Assembly: GCA_039933775.1 (NCBI GenBank)
Contig: JBDTNK010000025.1
Span: forward strand, 1 to 29,361
From: JBDTNK01 sp039933775
GTDB taxonomy: Bacteria; Chloroflexota; Limnocylindria; QHBO01
Direction: 5' to 3'
Length of the DNA stretch: 29,361 bases
Below are positions 8,301 through 15,154 of this stretch, piece after piece. Every line of letters starts with the position of its first letter. Within the stretch, counting starts at the first letter, position 1. Position numbers and translations under genes: made by a program. The notes under the pieces were generated by a model. That model made no database searches, was not told where the DNA came from, and worked only from the letters and a program-made list of their open reading frames with translations.

Positions 8301-9571
8301 TCACCGGTCGCGGGGTCGTTGTTGCTGCGCCCGTTGCGGAACCGATCCGGAAAGATCTGGTAGATCACCGCGTCCGACGCCCACGCCGGCGCCGTGAAGC
8401 CCGGCTCGTGGACCATCAGCGCCCAGCTCTGGTCCACCGCCTCGTCGGTTGCGGTACCGAGGCCGCCGTCGAGGGCCGCGGTGTCGTCGCCGTAGTAGTC
8501 GGTATCGGTGCCGTCGCTGACGATGAAGCGGTACCACAGGTTGTCCGGCGCGTCGTCCGGCAGGGTCACCGCCCAGAAGTCACAGCGCTCCGCGCCGAGC
8601 GCCTCGTCGTAGCAGCCGACGTCGGACGCCTCGACGCTCATGGGCAGGACCTGCTGCGCCCCCGCGTTGAGGCTGTAGAGGCGAAGCGCCACGGCGGTGA
8701 CGTCGTCGTGGAAGGTGCGCAGGCGCAGCGTCACCGGCGTCCCGGACGGTACGGCGCCACCCGGCGTGCGGTACGTCAGATCGCGCGACTCGTGGCGCAA
8801 GCCGTTCCACTCGACATCGTTGTCGTGGGCGTGCCCGGCGGCATCGATGGCGAGGAGATGGGTCGCGGCGTCGTAGCGGAAGGTGACCGGCTGGCCGGTG
8901 AAGGCGACGCTGAACGCGATGTTCGGCCCGTTCGGCACGCCCTCGGCGCCGTAGTTCTCGTCCCACGCTTCGTTGATCGCGGCCTTGGTCTCGTAGCTAC
9001 CGGGCGGGAGAGCGGTCGTCGTCAGCGTATAGGTGCCGTCCCCATCGGGATCCTGGAGCCAGGTGCGGAGGCAATCGGGCTGCCAATCGCCGGAACATCC
9101 GACCTCCGACTGCCAGCTGCCCGCCGCAGTGACGATGACCGAGCTGCGGTTATCGGTGATCCAATGCGTCGCGTGGCTGTAGTACGCCTTGACCGTCGCG
9201 GCGGTGCCCAGGTTGAGGCCGATGTTGCCGCCGTTGGGCACGGCGTTCGCCCCGTAGTTCTCGTCCCAGCCATCGTTCAGCGCGGCCTTGTACTGGTAGC
9301 TGCCGGCCGGAAGCGCGAACGAGGCCTGCCAGGCGTCGTCGGACGCGTCGTAGGTCAGGTGCGTCGCCGCACACGCCGGATCCCAATCGCCGGCGCAGCC
9401 AAGCTCCGACTGCAGGTCGCCGGCAACGGTGATTGATGTCGGGGTCGGGGTATGGCCGGCACGCACCGGCGACACACCCGCCAGGGAAAGGACGCTCAAC
9501 ACCAAGCCGAAGATGGTGATCAGGACGACCGACATCTGGCGACCATGGTCCGCGTTGGTCAGGGAATGCAC
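5366..9571 (-). CDS. Secreted GH13 amylopullulanase-type glycoside hydrolase with starch-binding and FnIII modules
   Basis: Extracellular enzyme predicted to hydrolyse starch or pullulan. With the GTG start at 9571 the product is 1401 residues: signal peptide (about 1-38, cut near VRA-GHT), two tandem X25/BaPul-like modules (about 45-140 and 145-245), a CBM34-like N-domain (about 250-390), the GH13 barrel, a C-terminal beta domain, FnIII (about 960-1045), a further beta domain, a second FnIII (about 1170-1255) and a CBM20-like starch-binding domain (LEYKYALNAWDYVEKD). GH13 regions are intact: DGVFNH (549-554), nucleophile Asp651 in WRLDVSGD, acid/base Glu682 in ISETW, Asp764 in LLDSHDTE. This layout matches clostridial amylopullulanases (GH13_39-like). 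The start is set by AGGGAGGA 9 nt upstream; an ATG 36 bp downstream (9535) is the alternative, and the longer frame to 9763 has no signal peptide at its end. No SLH or sortase anchor is seen. Confidence 0.93.
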   Translation of the reverse strand: MHSLTNADHGRQMSVVLITIFGLVLSVLSLAGVSPVRAGHTPTPTSITVAGDLQSELGCAGDWDPACAATHLTYDASDDAWQASFALPAGSYQYKAALNDGWDENYGANAVPNGGNIGLNLGTAATVKAYYSHATHWITDNRSSVIVTAAGSWQSEVGCSGDWQPDCLRTWLQDPDGDGTYTLTTTALPPGSYETKAAINEAWDENYGAEGVPNGPNIAFSVAFTGQPVTFRYDAATHLLAIDAAGHAHDNDVEWNGLRHESRDLTYRTPGGAVPSGTPVTLRLRTFHDDVTAVALRLYSLNAGAQQVLPMSVEASDVGCYDEALGAERCDFWAVTLPDDAPDNLWYRFIVSDGTDTDYYGDDTAALDGGLGTATDEAVDQSWALMVHEPGFTAPAWASDAVIYQIFPDRFRNGRSNNDPATGDVRYDDPVLRLPWRTLPEGYCRNYADGATHCPWRFDTTPPADSPTKEQPRGRDYMGGDLKGVDQQLDYLADLGVTAIYFNPIFDSGSNHGYDTQDYTRIDPAFGSEADWNNLVKHADARGIRIILDGVFNHLSSDSPIFDRYGHHRTVGACESTDSASRAWFTFTPQAGGACAGPDGPNTMTYAGWFGFDSIPVIDKTNPDVQAYFLTADDAVATRWLEAGAGGWRLDVSGDASFPDGYWETFRDVVKTADPDALTISETWQKDSTLLRMLRGDRLDTTMNYRLRDAVLGLLAPGGFDSKGFADSGRIISPTEFANRIASIREDYPDAAYYSLMNLLDSHDTERLLWTLTPGAETTAGREGTPANVAAGKARLRIASLIQFTMPGAPTIYYGDEVGVTGDDDPDDRRTYPWADKGGAPDTALRTYYTSLATLRASLPALTDGDFRILASDDAAGTVAYGRATDASAAIVAVNRSDASRTMAIPVDGYLPDGTVLSIRFGANSTRSGSITVSDGTLSVIVPPLAALVLEANGVDLAAPGAPANLHVTGEGANRVELAWDAVDGAAGYRVYASPLRGGGYLRVSEASITRTSFSVTSLENARTYHFVVRALDAAGNESEASNEVDGIPHLVIGWANLQWPPAMSHVISTVDRTDTVYGQVWIDGVTSQPGATASLRAQLGFGADGSDPSADPSAWSWVEAAFNADAGANDEFVASLLPDALGAFDYAYRYSVTGGRDWVYADLDGIGNGYAAAQAGALTVTSSGDLDAPAVPGNLAVVGASPDGVQLSWDPIEGDASLHGYEIGRSEVTGGPYAVLATVSGVTTFTDTTVAEGATYRYVVRAIDTSFNRSAWSSEVEATAALRSISVVFSVTVPASTDASARPVNIAGFLDRLDGGLPQWDPAGVELTRLDATHWTVTFTGTEGTPLEYKYALNAWDYVEKDASCGEVANRQLTLAYGDDGIQQVNDTILNWRNVAPCGN

Positions 9572-9580
9572 GAGGCTCGA

Positions 9581-9588
9581 TCCTCCCT
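9581..9588 (-). promoter_or_regulatory. Shine-Dalgarno that fixes the amylopullulanase GTG start
   Basis: On the minus strand AGGGAGGA is followed by 9 nt and a GTG at 9569-9571. This places the initiator 12 codons before the first ATG of the signal peptide. Confidence 0.65.
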
Positions 9589-9623
9589 GGGTGGAACACC
9601 ATGTGTGCGGCAGCGTGCCGGTG

Positions 9624-9631
9624 AACCGGTT
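9624..9631. promoter_or_regulatory. Possible LacI-family operator before the amylopullulanase gene
   Basis: AACCGGTT is a perfect palindrome inside TGAACCGGTTTA, matching the AANCGNTT core of GalR/LacI-type operators. The outer bases do not match the GalR consensus. It would sit about 12-19 nt downstream of the transcription start predicted from the promoter at 9650-9679. Confidence 0.35.
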
Positions 9632-9649
9632 TAGTTGGCGGGGAAGCGC

Positions 9650-9679
9650 ATGGTGCGCGCGCGCCGCGACGCTTGTCAA
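9650..9679 (-). promoter_or_regulatory. Putative sigma-70-type promoter of the amylopullulanase gene
   Basis: On the minus strand a perfect TTGACA (9679-9674) is followed by 18 nt and CACCAT (9655-9650). The -35 is consensus and the -10 is weak. The predicted transcript would have a leader of about 70 nt containing the palindrome at 9624-9631 and the Shine-Dalgarno. Confidence 0.45.
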
Positions 9680-9764
9680 TGACACGGACGGCTGGGGTGG
9701 CGCGACCGGACAACACCCATTCGGCCGCTGAGCGCATCCTCGAGTCTCGCCCGGAGCGTGCACC

Positions 9765-9770
9765 TATACT
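9765..9770 (+). promoter_or_regulatory. -10 hexamer for leaderless TPM-domain gene
   Basis: TATACT, close to consensus, lies 9 nt before the ATG at 9780. No Shine-Dalgarno precedes that ATG. A start of transcription 7-9 nt after the hexamer falls on or beside the start codon. Confidence 0.55.
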
Positions 9771-9779
9771 CAGCCACCG

Positions 9780-11828
9780 ATGCCCGTTTCCCGATGGCTC
9801 CGCGTCACGATCCCCGCCGCGCTGCTCGTCCTGGCGAGCAGCGCGTCGGTCCTTGCCCAGACCAGCCTCACCGACCGCATCACCGACCTCAGCGGCGTGC
9901 TGGATGGCGAGCAGCGGTCGGTCGCGGAGCGCGCGATCACCCAGCTGGACAACGACGCGAATATCCAGCTGTGGGCGCTCTACATCGGCACGACCGGCGC
10001 CGATACCGTCACCGCGTACGCAGACGCCACCGCGGCCAACAACTCCCTTGGTGGCAACGACGCGCTGCTCGTTGTCGCGCTCGACGATCGACGAGATGCG
10101 CTCTGGGTGGGTGACGGTCTCGAAGAGATCACGGACCAGGAGATTGATTCGATCCTCTCCGACGCCGTCGAGCCGCGGCTGGCCGATCGCGAGTACGGCC
10201 AGGCTATCGCGGACGCGGCGGCTGCAATGGCAGATGCCGTTGCGCCCGCTGAAGGGTTCAACGCCTGGCCGTGGATCGCGCTCGCCGCCATCCTGCTCGG
10301 CGGCTGGCTGCTGTGGCGCTGGTGGCAGAACCGCCGCGGCGAGCAGCTCGAAGTCGAGGAGCGCGACCGAAAGACCGGACAGCTGGCTCGCGAGGCGAAC
10401 GCGCTGCTCGTGGAGACCGACGAGAAGGTCCGCCAGGACGAGCAGGAGCTCGGGTTCGCGGAGGCACAGTTCGGCGCCGAGGAGGCGGAACGGTTCCGCA
10501 AGGCACTTCGGGCGGCGCGGGACGAGCTGAACGCCGCCTTCGAGCTGCGCCAGCGCCTGGACGACGCGGAGCCTGAGCCACCCCAGACGCGCCAGCAGAT
10601 GCTGACCGAGATCATCGAGCGCTGCCGGCGGGCACAGGCCGGACTCGACGAGCAGACCGAACGCTTCCGCCAGTTGCGCGACCTCGAGCGGCGAGCACCG
10701 GAGATCATCAGCGAGGAACGCGGCAAGCTCGATGCGATCGAACAGCGGCTGCCCGAGGCCCAGGCAGCGATTACGGGACTGCAGGCGTACGCCGAGTCCG
10801 CATGGCGTCCGGTCGCCGGCAACGTGACCGAAGCGGGCAAGCGCATCGCGCTGGCGCGCGAGCTGGCCACCGCGGGCGAGCAGGCGCTCGCCGCGAAGGA
10901 CCGCACCAAGGCTGCCCGCAGCGCCAAGGCGCTGCAGGATGCGCGAGGCCAGGCCGGTCAGCTGATCGATGCGATCGGCACGCTGCAGCAGACGATCCGC
11001 GACGCCGAGGCGAACCTGCCGACCGCCATCGCCGACGTGCGCACCGACATCGTGAACGCCCAGGCGGCGGCGACCGGGCAGCAGGCGGGCGGGAGCGCGA
11101 TCATCGTGGAGCTTCAGCGGCGCATGGCGGCGGTGGAGGCGGCCGCGACGCGGCAGCCGCCCGACCCGATAGAAGCGCGCCGTCTCGTCACCGAGGCCAA
11201 CGCCGCGGCGGACGCGCTACTCGCCAGCCAGCGCGAGACGGTAGAGACGCACGAGCGCCAGGCCGCCGCCGTGCAGGCTGCGCAGCAGACGGCACAGGCC
11301 GAGATCGGGCGCGCGTCAGACTTCGTGACATCGCGACGGGCGGGCGTCGGCCGGCGTGCGCGCACGCAGATCGCCGAGGCGGAGCGCCACCTGGTCGCCT
11401 CGCGCGCCGCCCAGGATCCAGCGACCGCGCTGGCCGATGCGCAGCGCGCCGGCGAGCTGGCACGGGCCGCGCTGGCATCGGCCCACCAGGACTTCGAGGC
11501 GCTCGAGTCGAGCGCGGGGCGCGGCACGATCCTGGTCAACGGTCGGCCATACGGCCCGGGGCGGGACGGCAGACGGCAGGATGCGCCGGGCTGGGGCGAC
11601 GGCGATCTTGCCGGCGACATCCTGGGCGGCATCATCGGCGGCATCCTCAGCGGCGGCATCGGCGGACGGCGCGGCGGCGGATTCGGTGGCTTCGGTGGTG
11701 GCTCGTCCGGCGGGGGAGGCATCTTCGGCGCTGGTGGGGGAGGCTTCGGCGGTGGTGGGGGAGGTGGACGATCATTCGGTGGTGGATTCGGCGGGGGCGG
11801 TGGTCGCTCTCGCGGCGGTGGCTGGTAG
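9780..11828 (+). CDS. TPM-domain membrane protein with long coiled coil and glycine-rich tail
   Basis: Membrane-anchored protein of unclear role, often found beside PspA homologues. The 682-residue product has a signal peptide (1-26, cut at VLA-QTS), an extracytoplasmic TPM domain (about 28-155, LTDRITDLSGVLDGEQRSVAERAITQL...), one transmembrane helix (about 163-181, WPWIALAAILLGGWLLWRW), then roughly 400 residues of Ala/Glu/Arg/Gln-rich coiled coil in the cytoplasm, and a tail of Gly-Gly-Phe and Gly-Gly-Ser repeats ending RSRGGGW. TPM domains are known in plant thylakoid protein TLP18.3 and in bacterial envelope proteins; phosphatase activity has been reported for some members. The PspA gene follows after 40 bp, which argues for a joint role in membrane-stress response. 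Whether the tail binds PspA is inference. Confidence 0.85.
   Translation: MPVSRWLRVTIPAALLVLASSASVLAQTSLTDRITDLSGVLDGEQRSVAERAITQLDNDANIQLWALYIGTTGADTVTAYADATAANNSLGGNDALLVVALDDRRDALWVGDGLEEITDQEIDSILSDAVEPRLADREYGQAIADAAAAMADAVAPAEGFNAWPWIALAAILLGGWLLWRWWQNRRGEQLEVEERDRKTGQLAREANALLVETDEKVRQDEQELGFAEAQFGAEEAERFRKALRAARDELNAAFELRQRLDDAEPEPPQTRQQMLTEIIERCRRAQAGLDEQTERFRQLRDLERRAPEIISEERGKLDAIEQRLPEAQAAITGLQAYAESAWRPVAGNVTEAGKRIALARELATAGEQALAAKDRTKAARSAKALQDARGQAGQLIDAIGTLQQTIRDAEANLPTAIADVRTDIVNAQAAATGQQAGGSAIIVELQRRMAAVEAAATRQPPDPIEARRLVTEANAAADALLASQRETVETHERQAAAVQAAQQTAQAEIGRASDFVTSRRAGVGRRARTQIAEAERHLVASRAAQDPATALADAQRAGELARAALASAHQDFEALESSAGRGTILVNGRPYGPGRDGRRQDAPGWGDGDLAGDILGGIIGGILSGGIGGRRGGGFGGFGGGSSGGGGIFGAGGGGFGGGGGGGRSFGGGFGGGGGRSRGGGW
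11665..11825 (+). repeat. Low-complexity glycine-rich coding repeat
   Basis: The 3' end of the TPM gene is built of irregular GGT/GGC/GGG runs with interspersed TTC and TCG codons, encoding about 50 residues of GGGF/GGGS-type repeats. Repeats of this kind are prone to slippage, so the copy number may vary among relatives. Confidence 0.7.
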
Positions 11829-11854
11829 GCCACCGCATCGGTCATGCAAACGAC

Positions 11855-11859
11855 AGGAG
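11855..11859 (+). promoter_or_regulatory. Shine-Dalgarno of the PspA gene
   Basis: AGGAG lies 9 nt before ATG 11869 and decides this start; the open frame extends far upstream inside the TPM gene in another phase, but only this ATG gives the PspA N-terminus. Confidence 0.65.
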
Positions 11860-11868
11860 TTAACCAAG

Positions 11869-12576
11869 ATGGCTCAGACGACGATCCTGGGACGCATCGG
11901 TCAATTGGTGCGCGCAAACGTGAACGCGATGCTCGACGGTGCCGAGGATCCGGAGAAGATGCTCGACCAGCTGGTGCGCGACTTCACCAACAACATCGCC
12001 GAAGCGGAGGAGGCGGTCGCCCAGACCGTCGGCAACCTGCGGCTGACCGAGGATGACCAGCGCGAGGCACAGGCCGCTGCGGCCGACTGGGGCGACAAGG
12101 CCCGCGCGGCCGCTCGCAAGGCGGATGAGCTGCGCTCGGGTGGTGGCACAGACGCGGATCGCTTCGAGGACCTGGCCAAGATCGCGATTCGGCGCCAGAT
12201 CAGCTTCGAGAACCAGGTCAAGACGTTCGACACCCAGATCGCCCAGCAGCGCGAGCTGACCGATCAGCTGAAGGACGGCCTGAACAAACTGCGCGTCAAG
12301 CGCGAAGAGCTGGTCCAGAAGCGTGATGAGCTCGTGAGCCGCTCCAAGATGGCGACCGCGCAGCGCCAGGTCCAGGAAGCGGTGCGCGACGTGTCGGTGA
12401 TGGACCCCACCAGCGAGCTCAACCGCTTCGAGGAGCGCGTCCGTCGCGAGGAGGCGATGGCCAGGGGCATGCAGGAGGTTGCCGCGTCGTCGCTCGAGGA
12501 GGAGTTCGCGTCGCTCGACGACGGCGAGGACGAGGCCGAGGTGGAGGCCCGCCTGGCTCAGATGCGCGGGGGCTGA
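11869..12576 (+). CDS. pspA: PspA/IM30 (Vipp1) family membrane-remodelling protein
   Basis: Cytoplasmic peripheral membrane protein of the ESCRT-III-related PspA/Vipp1 family, which coats and stabilises damaged membranes. The 235-residue product begins with the amphipathic helix and family signature TILGRIGQLVRANVNAMLDGAEDPEKMLDQLVRDF, continues as a long helical coiled coil (EDLAKIAIRRQISFENQVKTFDTQIAQQRELTDQLKDGL), and ends with an acidic segment (SSLEEEFASLDDGEDEAEVEARL). Length and layout are normal for the family. It lies 40 bp after the TPM gene with its own Shine-Dalgarno, and 12 bp before pyruvate kinase, so the three are probably co-transcribed. No PspF or PspBC partner is visible; the TPM protein may act as the membrane partner, which is inference. 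Confidence 0.92.
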   Translation: MAQTTILGRIGQLVRANVNAMLDGAEDPEKMLDQLVRDFTNNIAEAEEAVAQTVGNLRLTEDDQREAQAAAADWGDKARAAARKADELRSGGGTDADRFEDLAKIAIRRQISFENQVKTFDTQIAQQRELTDQLKDGLNKLRVKREELVQKRDELVSRSKMATAQRQVQEAVRDVSVMDPTSELNRFEERVRREEAMARGMQEVAASSLEEEFASLDDGEDEAEVEARLAQMRGG

Positions 12577-12588
12577 GGCACGGCGACC

Positions 12589-13980
12589 ATGGCGCCCGAT
12601 GGTCGGCTGACCCGGCTGGTCTGCACCATTGGTCCGGCGAGTGTCGGGCGCCTCGACGCGCTGGTGGCGAGCGGCATGGACGTCGCTCGCCTCAACTTCT
12701 CGCACGGGACCGATGACGAGCGCCGGCATGCGGTCAACGAGATTCGACGCGCCGCTGACGCCGCCGGGCGAACCGTCGCGATCCTGGCCGATCTTCCCGG
12801 CCCGAAGGTGCGCCTCGGAGAGCTCACCGGTGGCGAGCGCCGGATGGCACTGGGCGAGGCCGTGGTCCTCGGTCCTGGCAGCGGCGCAATCGCGACGTCA
12901 CACCCGGGACTGGCCGGTGATCTCGCGCCCGGCGATCGGCTGCTCGTGGCCGACGGCGCCGTCGAGCTGCGGGTCACCGCGATCGATGGCGAGCGGGTCG
13001 TGGCCGAGACCGTCCGCGCCGGCATTGCGCGGTCCGGCTCAGGCGTCAACGTGCCGTCGGAACGGCTCTCGCTGCCGGCGATCGGCGAGCGCGACCGGCG
13101 CGCGCTGCAGTTCGCCACGGAGCTGGGGATCGACGCCATCGCGCAATCGTTCGTGCGTCGCGCGGAGGACGTGGCGGAGCTGCGCGCCCTGATGGGGGAG
13201 CGGCGGCGGCCGATCATGGCCAAGATCGAGACAAGCGCCGCGGTGCGCGACATCGAGCGCATCCTCGATGCCTGCGACGCGGTGATGGTGGCGCGCGGCG
13301 ACCTGGGCGTCGAGATTCCCGCCGCGGAGGTGCCGTTCGTCCAGAAGGCGGTCATCGCCAGCGCGGTGGCGGTGGCGCGACCGGTCACCGTCGCGACACA
13401 GATGCTCGAATCGATGATCCACGCGCCGCGTCCGACCCGGGCCGAGGCGAGCGACGTGGCCAACGCCGTGCTGGACGGGGCCGATGCCGTCCTGCTCTCG
13501 GCGGAGACGGCGATCGGCGCGTTCCCGGTCGAGGCTGCCACGGCGGCGGCCGAGATCTGCCGGGTGGCGGATCAGCGATCGACGAAGCTGCCGCATGCGG
13601 CCATGCTGCGAGCCATCGACGATCCGGCCGTGGCCCTGGCGCTGGGCGCCGCGCGGCTGGCGCACTCCGACGATCTGCATGTCGCGGGCATGGCGTGCTT
13701 CACGCGCAGCGGGCGCACCGCCCGGCTGCTCTCCGCCGCCCGGCCCGACCTCGTCGTGCATGCCTTCACGCCCGATGACGCGGTCGCCCGCAACCTAGCG
13801 CTGGTGCGCGGCGTCGTCAGCCACCTCCTCGCGGTCCCCGCCAATACCGACGAGATGCTCGCGCGGCTCGACAGCGGGATGCGAGAGGCCGGCATGGGCG
13901 AAGGCTCGCTCATCCTGCTCGCCGCCGCGCACCCGTTCGGCGAGGCGCACACGAATCTCATCAAGCTCCATCGCCTCTGA
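12589..13980 (+). CDS. pyk: Pyruvate kinase
   Basis: Last step of glycolysis: phosphoenolpyruvate plus ADP to pyruvate plus ATP. The 463-residue product has the N-terminal CTIGPAS and DVARLNFSHG motifs, the B domain (about 75-155), the active-site IMAKIET with Lys212 and metal ligand Glu214, ARGDLG with metal ligand Asp238, the signature TRAEASDVANAVLDGADAVLLSAETA, and a C-terminal allosteric-type domain from about residue 330. Position 73 is Lys (GPKVR) where the potassium-dependent muscle enzyme has Glu117, and the neighbouring Thr is replaced by Leu69; such enzymes are known to be potassium-independent. The start ATG lies 12 bp after pspA; GAGG 10 nt upstream may serve as a weak ribosome site. 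It converges on ltaE with 6 bp between stops. Confidence 0.96.
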   Translation: MAPDGRLTRLVCTIGPASVGRLDALVASGMDVARLNFSHGTDDERRHAVNEIRRAADAAGRTVAILADLPGPKVRLGELTGGERRMALGEAVVLGPGSGAIATSHPGLAGDLAPGDRLLVADGAVELRVTAIDGERVVAETVRAGIARSGSGVNVPSERLSLPAIGERDRRALQFATELGIDAIAQSFVRRAEDVAELRALMGERRRPIMAKIETSAAVRDIERILDACDAVMVARGDLGVEIPAAEVPFVQKAVIASAVAVARPVTVATQMLESMIHAPRPTRAEASDVANAVLDGADAVLLSAETAIGAFPVEAATAAAEICRVADQRSTKLPHAAMLRAIDDPAVALALGAARLAHSDDLHVAGMACFTRSGRTARLLSAARPDLVVHAFTPDDAVARNLALVRGVVSHLLAVPANTDEMLARLDSGMREAGMGEGSLILLAAAHPFGEAHTNLIKLHRL

Positions 13981-13986
13981 GGGCGA

Positions 13987-15030
13987 TCAGCGGCCGTCGG
14001 CCACCTCGGCCATGATCCGCCCCGCCGCCTCGCATTGGTCGCGGTCCACGTCGAGATGGGTCACGGCGCGCACGGTCCACGGTCCGAACGCTGCGACGAG
14101 CACGCCGCGCTGGCGGCAGCGTTCCACGAACGCGGCGGCATCGGGCACGCCGCGCCGCTCGACGAGCGTGAAGACCACGATATTCGTCCGCAGCCGGTCG
14201 AGATCGATCAGCACGTCGTCACCGCGCGCCAGCCGCTCGGCGATGATCCGCGCGTTTGCATGGTCATCGGCCAGTCGGTCGACGTTGTGGGCGAGAGCGT
14301 ATGAGCCCGCAGCGGCGAGGATGCCGGACTGCCGCATCGCGCCGCCGAGCATGCGCCGGTAGCGAGTCGCCGCGCCGATCAGCGATGCTGAACCCGCCAG
14401 GAGCGAGCCGACCGGACAGCCCAGCCCCTTCGAAAGCGAAATGCCTACCATGTCGAATGAGGCGGCCAGCGCGGCAGGCGTGCGACCGCTGGCGACCGCG
14501 GCATTGAGCAGCCGCGCGCCGTCGCAATACGTTGCGATCGCGCGGTCGTGTGCCAGGGCACCGATCGCGGTGGCATCGGCCTCTGGGAAGATCACGCCAC
14601 CGGCCCGGTTGTGCGTGTTCTCGATCACGACGAGCGAGGTTGGCGGGTACATCATGTGCCCGGCCGGCTTGATGGCGGCCGCGGCATCATCGGTATTGAA
14701 GACGCCGTGGGCGCCGACGGCGGTGAACTGCACGCCCGAGTTGGCGGCGGCGGCGCCGGTCTCATGCCACACGATGTGCGCCTCGACCGGCACGATCACG
14801 TCGTCCCCGGGCCGGGTGAGGGCCTTGACGGCCACCTGATTGGCCATGGTCCCGGTGGGCAGGAAGAGCGCTGCCTCCTTACCGAGCAGCGCCGCAACCT
14901 CGTCTTGCAGCCGGTTGACCGATGGGTCCTCGCCATACTGGTCGTCGCCGACCTCCGCCGCGGCCATGGCGCGACGCATCTCGGAACTTGGGCGAGTGAG
15001 GGTGTCAGAGCGCAGATCGATGGTCGGCAT
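13987..15030 (-). CDS. ltaE: Low-specificity L-threonine aldolase
   Basis: PLP-dependent fold-type I enzyme splitting L-threonine or allo-threonine into glycine and acetaldehyde. The 347-residue product opens with the family signature PTIDLRSDTLTRPSSEMRRAM, has FLPTGTMANQ (57-65), the PLP-ring Asp170 in CDGARLLNAAVA, and the Schiff-base Lys201 in SLSKGLGCPVGSLL. Length is usual for the family. I chose the ATG at 15030 because family homology starts exactly there; the frame stays open upstream to 15210 but codes for nothing recognisable. CACGCT lies 8 nt before the ATG, a weak -10 candidate for a leaderless mRNA; no Shine-Dalgarno is seen. It is divergent from the secreted-protein gene at 15155. 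Confidence 0.94.
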   Translation of the reverse strand: MPTIDLRSDTLTRPSSEMRRAMAAAEVGDDQYGEDPSVNRLQDEVAALLGKEAALFLPTGTMANQVAVKALTRPGDDVIVPVEAHIVWHETGAAAANSGVQFTAVGAHGVFNTDDAAAAIKPAGHMMYPPTSLVVIENTHNRAGGVIFPEADATAIGALAHDRAIATYCDGARLLNAAVASGRTPAALAASFDMVGISLSKGLGCPVGSLLAGSASLIGAATRYRRMLGGAMRQSGILAAAGSYALAHNVDRLADDHANARIIAERLARGDDVLIDLDRLRTNIVVFTLVERRGVPDAAAFVERCRQRGVLVAAFGPWTVRAVTHLDVDRDQCEAAGRIMAEVADGR

Positions 15031-15061
15031 CGGCCTACAGCGTGCCACACGCCAGAAGTCC

Positions 15062-15089
15062 TTGACCGATAGTCCTACACTGCTAGCCG
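15062..15089 (+). promoter_or_regulatory. Putative promoter region of the secreted DUF11-like gene
   Basis: TTGACC (15062-15067) could pair with TAGCCG (15084-15089) at a 16-nt spacing. TACACT (15076-15081) is a better -10 hexamer but lacks a recognisable -35 at 17 nt. Which is used cannot be decided from sequence. TACACT also occurs as the proposed -10 of the genes at 19408 and 28865. Confidence 0.4.
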
Positions 15090-15154
15090 GCTGTCCCGAG
15101 CCACCGGTGCCACCCAGGCTACCGACGGCAGTACAACTGTGTTCGGAGGCTTTC

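Noticed and set aside
8213..9436. Long plus-strand open frame (about 407 codons) opposite the amylopullulanase gene
   Set aside because: It is antisense to well-supported GH13 and X25 modules; the translation is Arg/Val/Gly-rich with no domain pattern, as expected from high-GC DNA.
11665..11825. Tandem repeat as a possible mobile or regulatory element
   Set aside because: It keeps the reading frame of the TPM gene and encodes a Gly-rich tail typical of these proteins.
15031..15154. Riboswitch or small RNA in the ltaE/secreted-gene gap
   Set aside because: The 124 bp contain promoter-like hexamers and a ribosome site but no extended pairing or known aptamer pattern that I could find by eye.
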